Shown: positions 39,751 to 49,184, counted from the first letter of the stretch. The stretch is DNA of 64,000 nt from Pseudidiomarina marina (GCF_003987045.1 NZ_PIPZ01000001.1:682001-746000), one strand, 5' to 3'. The notes: generated by a model not told the origin, from the sequence alone. Numbers and translations are program-made.

Positions 39751-40482
39751 TTATTCAGTTTCTTCAGCTTCAACGAAATCGTCAGCTTTACCTTCAACAA
39801 CTGCGCCGCGCGCGTCGTTGATAGCTGCCGCTGCTGCATTCAAGTACAGTTGTACTGCACGAATCGCATCGTCGTTACCAGGAATTACGTAATCAACGCC
39901 ATCAGGGTTTGAGTTAGTATCAACAACCGAGATAACTGGAATACCCAAGTTATTCGCTTCTTTAATTGCAATGTGCTCGTGATCAGCATCAATTACAAAC
40001 AATACATCTGGCAAGCCAGCCATATCTTTGATACCACCAAGGCTCTTCTCAAGCTTTTCCATTTCGCGGGTATTAACCAACGCTTCTTTCTTGGTTAGCT
40101 TTTCGAAAGTGCCGTCTTGGCTCATGGTTTCGAGTTCTTTCAAGCGCTTGATTGATTGACGGACAGTTTTCCAGTTCGTCAACATACCACCCAACCAGCG
40201 ATGATTTACATAAAACTGCTTACAGTTGATTGCAGCTTCTTGTACTGAGTCTGATGCCGCACGCTTAGTACCAACAAACAAAATTTTACCTTTGTTTGAA
40301 GCAACGTGTTGCAAGAAGTTCAACGCATCGTTGAACATCGGAACAGTTTTCTCAAGGTTGATGATATGAATCTTGTTACGCGCGCCAAAAATGAACGGCT
40401 TCATTTTTGGGTTCCAGAAACGGGTTTGGTGACCGAAGTGTACACCAGCTTTCAGCATGTCACGCATTGACACGTTTGCCAT
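39751..40482 (-). CDS. rpsB: 30S ribosomal protein S2
   Basis: The protein has 243 residues (E. coli 241), counted from the ATG at 40482, which follows AAAAGGAAAA and gives the family start [21 protein letters not shown]. An upstream in-frame start at 40539 lies inside the leader and is rejected. Blocks [25 protein letters not shown] and [13 protein letters not shown] are typical. It heads rpsB-tsf and is divergent from map, as in E. coli. Confidence 0.98.
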   Translation of the reverse strand: MANVSMRDMLKAGVHFGHQTRFWNPKMKPFIFGARNKIHIINLEKTVPMFNDALNFLQHVASNKGKILFVGTKRAASDSVQEAAINCKQFYVNHRWLGGMLTNWKTVRQSIKRLKELETMSQDGTFEKLTKKEALVNTREMEKLEKSLGGIKDMAGLPDVLFVIDADHEHIAIKEANNLGIPVISVVDTNSNPDGVDYVIPGNDDAIRAVQLYLNAAAAAINDARGAVVEGKADDFVEAEETE

Positions 40483-40623
40483 GATAATTTTCCTTTTAAA
40501 GGGGTTATGCCTCCATACATCCCATAGTTCGACCCGCAACGTTCAATCGTGTTTTGGGCACCCCGAGCTATGTGTCGATGTATGTGTGTGTTTAAGTTAG
40601 TTTTCATGCAATCAGAAATTGCG
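40483..40623 (-). promoter_or_regulatory. rpsB leader, probable S2 autoregulatory (t44-type) RNA
   Basis: The predicted transcript has an untranslated leader of about 140 nt. Its end contains GGGATGTATGGAGGCATAACCCC-like pairing (GGGG at 40501-40504 against upstream C-rich and G-rich runs) just before the rpsB ribosome binding site. A conserved S2-binding leader (Rfam t44) is known for gammaproteobacterial rpsB. The match was made by eye and by position. Confidence 0.5.
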
Positions 40624-40628
40624 GGCGC

Positions 40629-40658
40629 TTTATACCATAAACCAGCGGTATAAATCAA
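40629..40658 (-). promoter_or_regulatory. Promoter of rpsB-tsf
   Basis: On the minus strand TTGATT and TATAAA are separated by 18 nt, followed by the GC-rich GCGCCCGC, as in growth-controlled ribosomal promoters. It lies about 145 nt before the rpsB ATG. Confidence 0.6.
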
Positions 40659-40752
40659 GTTTTCTATGCCTATCGCCATGCTTCACGATGCTGTGGTTTG
40701 CTGGTAAACTACGCACAATTTTATTGTCTTAAGCAGGAACTTGTAGAGCCTC

Positions 40753-41541
40753 ATGAGTATTAGTATTAAAACGCCAGAAGAAATCGAGAAAATGCGTGCC
40801 GCCGGCAAGCTTGCTGCCGATGTTTTAGAAATGATCGGCCCGTATATAAAAGCTGGCGTAACCACCGCAGAAATCGACAAAATCTGTCACGATTACATTG
40901 TTGACCATGGCGCTGTTCCTGCTCCCTTAAACTATCACGGTTTTCCGAAATCGGTCTGCACCTCATTAAATCATGTGGTTTGTCACGGTATCCCAAATGA
41001 AAAGGCGCTCAAAGAAGGCGACATCATGAATTTAGATGTCACCGTGAAATTAGATGGCTACCACGGCGATACCTCGAAGATGTTTGTCGTTGGCAAACCA
41101 AGCATCCTCGCTGAACGCTTGATACGTGTTACCCAAGAGTGTTTGTACATGGCAATCAAAATGGTCAAGCCAGGTATGCGCACAGGCGATTTTGCGGCGG
41201 TTATTCAAAAGCATGCGGAACAACATGGCTATTCGGTTGTTCGCGAATATTGCGGACACGGCATTGGCGCAATATTCCATGAAGAGCCACAAATTTTGCA
41301 CTACGGTACAGCCGGCACGGGCGATCTGCTGCAACCGGGTATGTGTTTTACCATCGAACCGATGATCAACGCCGGTAAACGCCACACCAAACTAATGCGC
41401 GATGGTTGGACAGTATTAACCAAAGATCGCAGCTTGAGCGCCCAATGGGAGCATACATTATTAGTTACCGAAGATGGTGTTGAAGTGCTAACTCTGCGTA
41501 GCGATGAAGACCTGCCGCGCGTTATTCGACATACGAGTTAA
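40753..41541 (+). CDS. map: Methionine aminopeptidase type I
   Basis: Removes initiator Met. The protein has 262 residues (E. coli 264). It starts SISIKTPEEIEKMRAAGKLAAD and has the metal ligands Asp in MNLDVTVKLDGYHGD, His in YCGHGIGAIFHEEPQILHYG, and the two Glu of FTIEPMIN and WEHTLLVTEDG. Divergent from rpsB and followed by glnD after 6 nt, the conserved map-glnD-dapD order. Confidence 0.98.
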   Translation: MSISIKTPEEIEKMRAAGKLAADVLEMIGPYIKAGVTTAEIDKICHDYIVDHGAVPAPLNYHGFPKSVCTSLNHVVCHGIPNEKALKEGDIMNLDVTVKLDGYHGDTSKMFVVGKPSILAERLIRVTQECLYMAIKMVKPGMRTGDFAAVIQKHAEQHGYSVVREYCGHGIGAIFHEEPQILHYGTAGTGDLLQPGMCFTIEPMINAGKRHTKLMRDGWTVLTKDRSLSAQWEHTLLVTEDGVEVLTLRSDEDLPRVIRHTS

Positions 41542-41547
41542 TGCATC

Positions 41548-44151
41548 ATGCTTAGCGCCCCTCCCCGTTGGCCCAACCCGGTCACTTTGAGTACGGGGCG
41601 CGAATGCCTCGAGGCTTACCACACTTGGCTGGCTGATGCCTTTGTCACCGCGGATATCGATTTTCTTCTCGCCCACCGCAGTGAATTTATCGACACATTA
41701 CTGCAGCAGTTATGGCAACAATTTCACCTCGATCAAAGCCACCTTAGCCTGATTGCTGTCGGTGGCTACGGTCGTGGTGCGCTGCATCCGCAATCGGACA
41801 TTGATTTACTGTTTCTTCATGCCGAACCACTATCATCGGCAGAACAAGAGAACATTCAGCATATCATCCAGTTTTTGTGGGATCTGCGTCTTGATGTTGG
41901 GCACAGCGTCCGAACTCCAGCCCAGTGTATTGAGCAAGCGGCAGATGATGTCACCGTCGCAACCAGCTTGTTAGAACAGCGCTTACTATGCGGCAACAAA
42001 CCCCTAGCAGAGCAATTCTTATGGCAAGTTCAACGTGAATTTCCGTGGTCGAGCCGTGCTTACTATCAAGCCAAATATGCCGAGCAACAAGAGCGTCATC
42101 AACGCTATCACGGCACCGCCTACAACCTTGAGCCCAACGTCAAAAGTACCCCCGGTGGTTTACGTGACATTCAAACCATCAGTTGGATCGCCAAACGTCA
42201 TTTTCACACACAAAATGACGAGACCTTAGTTCAGCATGGCTACATCACCGCCGAAGAGCTTCTGGAGCTCAGAGAATATCAACAGTTGCTCGGGCGCATC
42301 CGCTTTGCTCTGCATTTAGAAGCCGAAAAAAAAGAAGACCGATTACTGTTTGATTACCAACCGGGAGTTGCCGCACGGTTGGGTTATGGTCAGCCGGGCA
42401 AACATGCAGTAGAAGCCTTAATGAAAGATTACTTTAACGCGGTAGTTGGTGTCACTGAACTCAACGACATGCTGCTGCAGTTTTTCGAACAAAGTATCTT
42501 GACCAGTAAGCACGTTGAACCGGTGCAACTTGACGACAATTTTGATGCCTACGGCCCCTTGATTGCCGCTCGACATGAAAACGTTTTTGCTGAGCCTCGT
42601 AATTTACTTCAGTGCATGTTGTTGGTGGCAAAACATCCTCAAATAAAGCAGTTACAAGCACAAACACTTCGGTTATTACGCAACGCTCGTCGGCAATTGC
42701 GTCAGCCTTTAAACAGTGACGCGGAATGTCGCCAACTGTTTATGCAACTGTTGCGTCACCCCAACGGCTGCGGCGACGCATTTCGACTGATGCACAAACA
42801 TCAATTAATGGCTAACTATTTACCGCAATGGCAGCAAATTGTTGGACAAATGCAGTTTGACCTTTTTCATGCGTATACAGTTGACGAACACACATTTCGA
42901 CTCGTGCGAAACTTATACCGTTACAGTGATTCGGAGTATGCAGAGGAGTTTCCGCTGTGTGCCGAGATTGTGAAAAACATGGATAAGCCCGAGCTTTTAT
43001 ACCTTGCGGGTATATTTCATGACATTGCCAAAGGTCGCGGCGGCGATCACTCCGAACTCGGCGAAATTGACGCCTTAAACTTTGCTCGCCTGCATGAGTT
43101 AAAACCTGACGATGGCAAACTGATCGCTTGGTTGGTACGCCATCACTTAGTGATGTCGGTTACCGCGCAAAAACGTGATATTCATGATCCTGAAGTGGTA
43201 CGACAATTTGCAGAACAAGTTGGCAACCGTCGCTATTTAGATTACTTGTATTGCTTAACTGTTGCCGACATTCGCGCCACCAATAGCAGCTTGTGGAATA
43301 ACTGGAAAGCGACACTTTTAGAGAATTTGTACCAATCAACCGCACAATTTCTTGCGCAAAGTAAACCGTCACCGGCTGGCGAAATGCGCCAGCGGATACA
43401 TCAGCATCAGGCACACGCCATGGGGCTACTGCTCAGCCTCGGCTTTGCCGCAAAAGCAGTCAATGAATTATGGAGTCGGTTTACTGCGGACTATTTTCTA
43501 CGGCATCAACCCGAGCAAATTGCCTGGCACTCACAGTATATTCTGCAGCTCGAGTCGGATGAACAGTTACCGCTGATTCTCGTTGGTGATGAAAACAATC
43601 AAGGCACGACCGAATTATTTGTTTATCATCTTGAACACGAAAACTTATTTGCTGCAGTGGCAGCAGTCTTAGATAGTCAGGCACTTAGCATTCACGATGC
43701 GCAGATTTTGGCGACTCGCGATGGCTATGTCATGGATACCTTTGTCGTACTTCAAGACGACGGTGAGCCGCTCACAGACATCCGTCGCATAGAATCCCTT
43801 AAACAACAGCTTCACGACGTATTGCGACAACGACAATCAGCGCCAAGCGCGCAACGACGTTTACCACGACGACTGCGTAGTTTTAATGTTGCCACCAAAG
43901 TTGAATTTGTTAGTGAGCGGAATCCTCGTCGTACCGCATTTGAACTAACCGCGCTTGACCGGCCCGGATTAGTAGCCCGCGTCGCAAAAGTACTACAGGC
44001 ATTGGATTTAAACATACTTACCGCTAAAATCACCACGGTTGGCGAGCAGGCGGAAGATTTATTTATCGTGACCACCCGTCGTAATGAAGCCTTAAGTAAC
44101 GAACAGAAACAGCTATTGCGTGAGCAAATCATTGCTGCACTCGATCATTAA
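41548..44151 (+). CDS. glnD: Bifunctional uridylyltransferase/uridylyl-removing enzyme GlnD
   Basis: Glutamine sensor that adds or removes UMP on PII proteins. The protein has 867 residues (E. coli 890). The nucleotidyltransferase site is VGGYGRGALHPQSDIDLLFL (residues about 68-90). The HD domain has FHDIAKGRGGDHSELG near residue 495. Two ACT domains close the protein (ELFVYHLEHENLFAAVAAVL and FELTALDRPGLVARVAKVL). No strong ribosome binding site is seen; coupling to map is likely. Confidence 0.97.
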   Translation: MLSAPPRWPNPVTLSTGRECLEAYHTWLADAFVTADIDFLLAHRSEFIDTLLQQLWQQFHLDQSHLSLIAVGGYGRGALHPQSDIDLLFLHAEPLSSAEQENIQHIIQFLWDLRLDVGHSVRTPAQCIEQAADDVTVATSLLEQRLLCGNKPLAEQFLWQVQREFPWSSRAYYQAKYAEQQERHQRYHGTAYNLEPNVKSTPGGLRDIQTISWIAKRHFHTQNDETLVQHGYITAEELLELREYQQLLGRIRFALHLEAEKKEDRLLFDYQPGVAARLGYGQPGKHAVEALMKDYFNAVVGVTELNDMLLQFFEQSILTSKHVEPVQLDDNFDAYGPLIAARHENVFAEPRNLLQCMLLVAKHPQIKQLQAQTLRLLRNARRQLRQPLNSDAECRQLFMQLLRHPNGCGDAFRLMHKHQLMANYLPQWQQIVGQMQFDLFHAYTVDEHTFRLVRNLYRYSDSEYAEEFPLCAEIVKNMDKPELLYLAGIFHDIAKGRGGDHSELGEIDALNFARLHELKPDDGKLIAWLVRHHLVMSVTAQKRDIHDPEVVRQFAEQVGNRRYLDYLYCLTVADIRATNSSLWNNWKATLLENLYQSTAQFLAQSKPSPAGEMRQRIHQHQAHAMGLLLSLGFAAKAVNELWSRFTADYFLRHQPEQIAWHSQYILQLESDEQLPLILVGDENNQGTTELFVYHLEHENLFAAVAAVLDSQALSIHDAQILATRDGYVMDTFVVLQDDGEPLTDIRRIESLKQQLHDVLRQRQSAPSAQRRLPRRLRSFNVATKVEFVSERNPRRTAFELTALDRPGLVARVAKVLQALDLNILTAKITTVGEQAEDLFIVTTRRNEALSNEQKQLLREQIIAALDH

Positions 44152-44196
44152 TAAGCGCCGTTTCAGGCGTATTATCAAGTAGTTATAGGATATTTC

Positions 44197-45021
44197 ATGA
44201 GCACACTACAAGAACGAATTGAAGCCGCATTTGAGCAACGAGCGGATATTTCACCAAGCCGAGTCCCCGCTGATCTGCAACGCGACTTAACTGAGGTCAT
44301 TCAGAAAATCGATCAAGGTGAATATCGCGTCGCAGAAAAAGTCGACGGCCAATGGGTCGTCAACGAGTGGTTAAAAAAGGCCGTGCTATTATCGTTTCGC
44401 ACACAAGATAATCACCTGATGAATGGTGGCGAAACCCGCTTCTTCGATAAAGTTGATAGTAAATTCATTGGCTATGATGATGCCCGTTTTCGTGCTGAAG
44501 GCATGCGTGTTGTACCACCAGCAATGGTGCGTAAAGGCGCATTCATCGGTCGTAATGTGGTACTAATGCCGTCTTACGTCAATATTGGTGCTTTTGTCGA
44601 TGAAGGAACCATGGTTGATACCTGGGCAACGGTTGGTTCCTGTGCGCAAATCGGTAAAAACGTGCACCTCTCAGGTGGCGTTGGCATTGGCGGTGTTTTA
44701 GAACCTCTGCAAGCAGCACCAACAATTATCGAAGACAATTGCTTTATTGGTGCGCGCTCGGAGATTGTTGAAGGCGTGATCGTTGAGGAAGGTGCGGTCA
44801 TCTCTATGGGTGTTTACATTGGTCAAAGCACACGTATTTATGATCGTGAAACTGGCGAAATTCATTACGGTCGCGTGCCTGCCGGAGCCGTTGTCGTGCC
44901 GGGTAACTTACCTTCAAAAGATGGCTCGTACAGTTTGTATGCGGCCATTATTGTGAAGAAAGTTGACGCAAAAACACGCGCAAAAGTCGGCATTAACGAA
45001 CTTCTGCGTGCAGCTGATTAA
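44197..45021 (+). CDS. dapD: Tetrahydrodipicolinate N-succinyltransferase DapD
   Basis: Succinyl-CoA-dependent step of the lysine/diaminopimelate pathway. The 274-residue length equals E. coli. The start [20 protein letters not shown] is typical. A left-handed beta-helix follows ([32 protein letters not shown], read as hexapeptides), with [21 protein letters not shown] and the C-terminal [30 protein letters not shown] lies 8 nt before the ATG. Its terminator lies inside the convergent truC. Confidence 0.98.
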   Translation: MSTLQERIEAAFEQRADISPSRVPADLQRDLTEVIQKIDQGEYRVAEKVDGQWVVNEWLKKAVLLSFRTQDNHLMNGGETRFFDKVDSKFIGYDDARFRAEGMRVVPPAMVRKGAFIGRNVVLMPSYVNIGAFVDEGTMVDTWATVGSCAQIGKNVHLSGGVGIGGVLEPLQAAPTIIEDNCFIGARSEIVEGVIVEEGAVISMGVYIGQSTRIYDRETGEIHYGRVPAGAVVVPGNLPSKDGSYSLYAAIIVKKVDAKTRAKVGINELLRAAD

Positions 45022-45755
45022 TTCGAATCAACAAACGGCAGTAACAAATCTTCTGGCAACGGCAGTTCAATACGAACTGCCGTTTTTGTATATGGGTGTT
45101 CAAACGCTAATTCGGTTGCCGCCAGCATCAAACGATGCAGGTTAAAATGCTCTCGAAAAAATCGGTTATGGCGACCGTCGCCATGATGGCTGTCACCGAT
45201 AATGGGATGCCGCAAATGCGCCATATGACGGCGTAATTGATGTTTTCGACCTGTCTTAGGTTTGAGCTCCATTAGTGAGTAACGTGATGTCGCGTGACGC
45301 TTCCCAACAGCGAACGGTAACTCAATTTGCTTGAGGCAACGATACTCAGTCACTGCTTCTTGTGCCTCTTTATTCGGGTCGGCCTGAGCATCAGCAATTT
45401 TATCCAATTCTTCTTTCAACGGATAATCGAGTATGCCATCGCTTAAATAACCGCGAACCACGGCGTGGTAGGTTTTCTGTACCTGACGATTAGCAAATAA
45501 CTCGGTGGTTAAGCGTGCGGTATCGGCATCTTTAGCGAACAGCAAAATACCAGAGGTTGGTCGATCAAGACGGTGAACCGGATAAACGCGTTGGCCAATT
45601 TGGTCGCGTACCTTTTGCAGTGCGAACTCCGTCGCCTCACGCGCAATCCAACTGCGATGGACTAATAAACCACTCGGTTTATCAATCGCAACGAAGTAGT
45701 CGTCATGGAAAAGTATTGTCAATTCCGAGTTCGAAGCAGAGTTTGAATTAGACAT
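45018..45755 (-). CDS. truC: tRNA pseudouridine(65) synthase TruC
   Basis: RluA-family pseudouridine synthase. The 245-residue protein has the catalytic Asp in [28 protein letters not shown]-like [11 protein letters not shown] near the N-terminus, and [22 protein letters not shown]. The truC-yqcC pairing, with an 8-nt overlap here, supports TruC over RluA or RluC. The 3' end overlaps the dapD stop by 4 nt and contains the dapD terminator. Confidence 0.93.
   Translation of the reverse strand: MSNSNSASNSELTILFHDDYFVAIDKPSGLLVHRSWIAREATEFALQKVRDQIGQRVYPVHRLDRPTSGILLFAKDADTARLTTELFANRQVQKTYHAVVRGYLSDGILDYPLKEELDKIADAQADPNKEAQEAVTEYRCLKQIELPFAVGKRHATSRYSLMELKPKTGRKHQLRRHMAHLRHPIIGDSHHGDGRHNRFFREHFNLHRLMLAATELAFEHPYTKTAVRIELPLPEDLLLPFVDSN
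45059..45087 (+). terminator. dapD terminator embedded in the truC coding region
   Basis: ACGGCAGTTC and GAACTGCCGT form a perfect 10-bp stem around AATAC, followed by TTTTT on the plus strand. It lies 38 nt past the dapD stop and inside the last codons of the opposite-strand truC. Confidence 0.85.
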
Positions 45756-46092
45756 CTTCAGCTAACGGGTCCGCCCCACTCAGCAGAATATCGAATTCTC
45801 GCAAACTTGAAATTAGCCCTTCATGGTGCTCAAGCTCTTCACGATAGACATGGGTGGCCATTGGACTAACGGCAATATTTTGCGGTAGTGGATGTTCGCC
45901 ATCAAGCATAGCCCACATACGCGGCAACATAATAAACTGTAGCCACTGGTGAAAATCTAGCGTATCCATTGCAAACGGTTCTGTACTTTCCAGCGCTTGC
46001 GCCGAAGGATAATGCGTTTGCCACAAGCCCAAACAGTTGAGTTCGGCTTCAATTCGTTCTAATAAACGCGCTGCGCGTTGTCGTTGGTCCAT
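45748..46092 (-). CDS. yqcC: YqcC family protein (DUF446)
   Basis: Small protein of unknown function that accompanies truC in many gammaproteobacteria. From ATG 46092, with GGAGG six nt upstream, it has 114 residues. A helical start (QRAARLLERIEAELNCLGLW) is followed by the family blocks FAMDTLDFHQWLQFIMLPRM and PLPQNIAVSPMA. No catalytic motif is recognised. Confidence 0.9.
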   Translation of the reverse strand: MDQRQRAARLLERIEAELNCLGLWQTHYPSAQALESTEPFAMDTLDFHQWLQFIMLPRMWAMLDGEHPLPQNIAVSPMATHVYREELEHHEGLISSLREFDILLSGADPLAEDV

Positions 46093-46117
46093 GACTACCT
46101 CCACGACTTATTTTAGT

Positions 46118-46123
46118 TATAAT
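46118..46123 (+). promoter_or_regulatory. Candidate -10 for the DUF3549-DUF3301 pair
   Basis: A perfect TATAAT lies in the 51-nt divergent region between yqcC and the DUF3549 gene, 20 nt before its ATG. No good -35 is evident. Confidence 0.35.
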
Positions 46124-46143
46124 GGCCGACATCTTTAAGCAAA

Positions 46144-47190
46144 ATGACAAATGTTGCAAGTTTCATGACCATGACAAACCTAGCTGAGTTACTCAGCGAA
46201 AGCCAGAGCGATTATCTCGTTTACGATTTAGGCCGCCGCGTTCAGGCTATAGATGCCGACACGTTCAACGCAATTTGCGCGCAACAACGCCCTTACCCTT
46301 ACCCGCTGCAAGACCACGCTTGGTTTGCGGTGGTGTTTTGGCCGAAACAACAAGCTGACCAGCCGGAACCGTTTTTGTGGTTCCTAAAAATGCCGCTCGA
46401 CGAACGCGGTTTGCTCAACCACGCGGCACAGCAAGAGTTTATGGCGCATGTCATCGCATTGCTCGGCCAGCAAATTACTGGGGCTCTCAATGACGAGCAA
46501 GAGCAACAGTTACAACAGTCAGCATATTTGTTCACGCCATCTGAAGCCAAACGAGCGGCAATACACGCACAACTTACCGCCAATTGGCAACGCCCACCTT
46601 CACGCTATTTTCGTGCGGCGCTCGAAGAACTGCATTCGCCAACTCCTGAAGGTTGGCAACAGTTAGGTCTACAGGGCATCCACGATGTGGTTGTTCGCTT
46701 ACATGCTCACCCAGAAGTTACAAAAGCGCTGGCATTGCAATTTGAAAGCTATCCGGAAGCACTCCAAAATGCCTTAGCTGAGGCACTCGAACATACGCAA
46801 CCGCCGCAAGAGTTAAGTGACAAGTTGCTGTCTTTGATAAATGCACCACGGCAACAATTGCGGCTCAATGCGTTGCGAGCGCTCGCTGGTTGCGCCAATG
46901 AGCCACAGTTACACGAGTTGTTAGCCCTGCGTATGCCGGTGGCAACCGCAGATGAGTTGGTTATTATTGTCGCACGGCTCTGGCCGGCTTTATGTGGTCA
47001 CGGTGAATTGATGGAGCCATTTCTTGTCCGGGTCGCTCAACTTAACAATGCGGCTCTGTTTGCTGGTATTGTGCGCGACCTTTTGCGGTTACCCGAGACC
47101 CGAATATTTGCTTTGGGGTTAGTGCAACGCAATGATTTACCTGTGGCGCTTTATCAGGCGTGGCAACAATTCATTGGAGCTAAGTTATGA
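46144..47190 (+). CDS. DUF3549 family protein
   Basis: Protein of unknown function, 348 residues from ATG 46144; Met8 (46165) and Met10 (46171) are alternative starts because no ribosome binding site is clear. The N-terminal block YLVYDLGRRVQAID, then RPYPYPLQDHAWFAVVFW, is the pattern I associate with DUF3549 of Vibrio and Shewanella. The C-terminal half is Leu/Ala-rich and helical (LALQFESYPEALQNALAEALEH and similar), resembling HEAT-like repeats. It overlaps the DUF3301 gene by 4 nt. Confidence 0.8.
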   Translation: MTNVASFMTMTNLAELLSESQSDYLVYDLGRRVQAIDADTFNAICAQQRPYPYPLQDHAWFAVVFWPKQQADQPEPFLWFLKMPLDERGLLNHAAQQEFMAHVIALLGQQITGALNDEQEQQLQQSAYLFTPSEAKRAAIHAQLTANWQRPPSRYFRAALEELHSPTPEGWQQLGLQGIHDVVVRLHAHPEVTKALALQFESYPEALQNALAEALEHTQPPQELSDKLLSLINAPRQQLRLNALRALAGCANEPQLHELLALRMPVATADELVIIVARLWPALCGHGELMEPFLVRVAQLNNAALFAGIVRDLLRLPETRIFALGLVQRNDLPVALYQAWQQFIGAKL

Positions 47191-47498
47191 TTTTGGCTGA
47201 TGCCATATTATTGCTTGTAGTTGGCTTTGTCGTTTTATTATTTTGGCAAGGGCGACGCCAGGCCGAGCACGCACGACGCTATGTTGAGCAGTATTGCAAA
47301 CAACATCAATTGCAGTTTTTAGATATTGCCTGGCAAAGTGGGCGCCCGGCTAAACGAGCTCGTCACATTGGCTGGCTAAGCATCTATGAATTTGGTTTTA
47401 GCAGTGATGGCGAGAGTCGATACGTCGGGCGAGCAACCTTACTGAATTTGCGTTTAGTTAATGTTGAGGTGCCGCCCCATCGAGTGCCAAGTATTTAA
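47187..47498 (+). CDS. DUF3301 family membrane-anchored protein
   Basis: A 103-residue protein of unknown function. One N-terminal membrane helix (ADAILLLVVGFVVLLFW) is followed by a basic cytoplasmic part with RRYVEQYCKQHQLQFLD and YEFGFSSDGESRYVGRATL, the DUF3301 pattern. It is coupled to DUF3549 by an ATGA overlap and overlaps the convergent Mpo1-like gene by 4 nt at its end. Confidence 0.82.
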   Translation: MILADAILLLVVGFVVLLFWQGRRQAEHARRYVEQYCKQHQLQFLDIAWQSGRPAKRARHIGWLSIYEFGFSSDGESRYVGRATLLNLRLVNVEVPPHRVPSI

Positions 47499-47827
47499 TT
47501 AGATGGGCGAGAGTTCTTTGGTCCGGTTTTAATTCCAATCAGGCTTAGTAAAAACTGACCATACATCACCCAGTCTCCCAATAACGAATAAGCCGGATAC
47601 TTGAAAGTCGCCGGCTTGTTATGTTCAAAACCGAAGTGCCCAAGCCAAGCAAAACCATACCCCACCAATGGAATGGCTAATAACCAGAGCCATTGCTGTG
47701 TAAATACTGCATATGCAAGCACCACCAGTACCAAGGTACTACCGATATAATGCATTGCCCGACAACGCGGGTCAGCATGCTCCGCCAAGTAATACGGATA
47801 GAATTCAGAGAAACTCTTAAATTGCAC
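47495..47827 (-). CDS. Mpo1-like (DUF962) membrane protein
   Basis: The 110-residue protein has the DUF962/Mpo1 His-rich pattern: FSEFYPYYLAEHADPRCRAMHYIGS, then WLGHFGFEHNKPATFKYPAYSLLGDW. Two or three hydrophobic segments are present. Yeast Mpo1 is an Fe(II) dioxygenase that alpha-oxidises 2-hydroxy fatty acids; the conserved His residues would bind the metal. Function in bacteria is inferred only. Overlaps the GNAT gene by 11 nt. Confidence 0.85.
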   Translation of the reverse strand: MQFKSFSEFYPYYLAEHADPRCRAMHYIGSTLVLVVLAYAVFTQQWLWLLAIPLVGYGFAWLGHFGFEHNKPATFKYPAYSLLGDWVMYGQFLLSLIGIKTGPKNSRPSN

Positions 47828-48479
47828 GATTCACCTCTTGTGCTTGCCCACGAGACTGAAACAATAATTTGCCACGAATGTCGCCAACGTCAAGCTCTTG
47901 AACCAACTCATAGCCATTTTGTTCAAATAGCTTCAGGTGCTGTGGTTGAGTAACATAAACCGCTAGACCGCGTGACTGAGGTTCTTCATCCAAGGCCGCT
48001 TGCGCGGCGCGCACTAATAGATCGCCCCAACCTTGCTGCTGATATCGCGGACTTACCGCAATGAATGCCAGCATATGGTAATCATCACCACCAATAATCT
48101 CCTGAATTAAACGTTCTTTTTCAAGCAGTTGCATGGTGCTAACGTAGCCTGCAGTTAATAACATTTTCAGGCGCCAGTGCCAGTATTTTCCTGGACCGAA
48201 ACTCTTACCAGGCTGGTTCAAACAAACCACCCCAATTAATGATTCACCATCAAAAACACCCAGCATTGGTTGTTGTGCTTCCCAAAACGCCATCAATTCT
48301 TCACGTATCGCCGCTCGCAGACGTTTTTCATAATCCGGCTTATCCGCCTGAAAAATCGACATCAGTAAGGCATCATCATGATAGGCTTGATACAGCAACG
48401 AAGCTGCCATTTTTAAATCTTCAGCAACTAAATAAGTTAATTGCCCTTCACGTAATTGAGCGGGATTTATTGTTGTCAT
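47817..48479 (-). CDS. GNAT family N-acetyltransferase
   Basis: The 220-residue protein has a GNAT fold: the acetyl-CoA loop is ISPRYQQQGWGDLLVRAAQAAL (as VSPRYQQQGWG), near residue 145. The C-terminal YVTQPQHLKLFEQNGYELVQEL is typical. Substrate unknown. A perfect FNR-type box with -10-like sequences lies about 110 nt upstream, so expression may respond to oxygen. It shares an 11-nt overlap with the downstream Mpo1-like gene. Confidence 0.88.
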   Translation of the reverse strand: MTTINPAQLREGQLTYLVAEDLKMAASLLYQAYHDDALLMSIFQADKPDYEKRLRAAIREELMAFWEAQQPMLGVFDGESLIGVVCLNQPGKSFGPGKYWHWRLKMLLTAGYVSTMQLLEKERLIQEIIGGDDYHMLAFIAVSPRYQQQGWGDLLVRAAQAALDEEPQSRGLAVYVTQPQHLKLFEQNGYELVQELDVGDIRGKLLFQSRGQAQEVNRAI

Positions 48480-48582
48480 TATAGGCTCTTTCCTTCGTAC
48501 TCGGTTTGGTGAGCGCTACTACACCGATACCACCTCAACGCTCGGATACATTACAATTACAAACAACTCACACTCAAATTAC

Positions 48583-48596
48583 TTGATCCAGATCAA
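48583..48596 (-). promoter_or_regulatory. Perfect FNR/ANR-type box upstream of the GNAT gene
   Basis: TTGAT-CCAG-ATCAA is a perfect match to the FNR consensus TTGAT-N4-ATCAA. On the minus strand a TGTAAT (48561-48556) would put the start near 48549, centring the box at about -40.5, the class II activator position. No gene starts on the plus side within reach; syd ends 13 nt away. Confidence 0.6.
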
Positions 48597-48608
48597 TTTG
48601 GCTATACC

Positions 48609-49184
48609 CTACGCCTCTTCATCGCTGACAATTCTTGGTTTAATTTTTTCAATAAAAGCCGCCAATGATGGCGCCAATATTTCATGTTGTGGCTGTCCTA
48701 CGAATTCTAAACCTACTTGGCCTGATTCGTTATCAACGGTTATTAACAAGTCATCGGATTCTTCGGCCAAGCCAATAAACAAGGTAATCGGTTGACGTAA
48801 ACGACGCTTCATTAACACATGCCCCGCTAAATTGGCTTGTAATCGCTCGCCGTCTTCGCGACAGTGGTTTTGTAATAAAATTAAAGGATGATTGTCGTAC
48901 TCGACATTGAGATCTGCTGCAAACCAACGTCCGTAAAAAATAGCAATGTCCGGATGAAATGGTTGTTCAAGCGCATTAGCAAGATCATCAAATTGCAACG
49001 GTTCCTGTTGTAAAATAGGTTGCCATTGAACTTGCCCATTCGCTTCTGTCTCGTCAGCGTGGTGTTGACAATAAATGGGGGCTTGCCAATCGTCATGCGC
49101 CTCTGTTAGTAACGGTGTATTCGCTTCGGCGTAGGCGGCGCGATAACGGTGAATAAATTGATCAAATACGGAATCAAGTGACAT
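48609..49184 (-). CDS. syd: SecY-interacting protein Syd
   Basis: Cytoplasmic protein that interacts with SecY and may check translocon integrity. The protein has 191 residues (E. coli 181). Blocks HPDIAIFYGRWFAADL, LLQNHCREDGERLQANLAGHVLMKRRLRQPITLFIG and DNESGQVGLEFVGQPQHEILAPSLAAFI are characteristic. It is divergent from queF, as in E. coli. Confidence 0.95.
   Translation of the reverse strand: MSLDSVFDQFIHRYRAAYAEANTPLLTEAHDDWQAPIYCQHHADETEANGQVQWQPILQQEPLQFDDLANALEQPFHPDIAIFYGRWFAADLNVEYDNHPLILLQNHCREDGERLQANLAGHVLMKRRLRQPITLFIGLAEESDDLLITVDNESGQVGLEFVGQPQHEILAPSLAAFIEKIKPRIVSDEEA

Noticed and set aside
40483-40539. N-terminal extension of rpsB from an upstream start at 40539
   Set aside because: The extra 19 residues are absent from the S2 family, and a strong ribosome binding site precedes the ATG at 40482.
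46299-46583. Cys-rich minus-strand frame opposite DUF3549
   Set aside because: Reverse shadow of a well-supported gene with no start signal.
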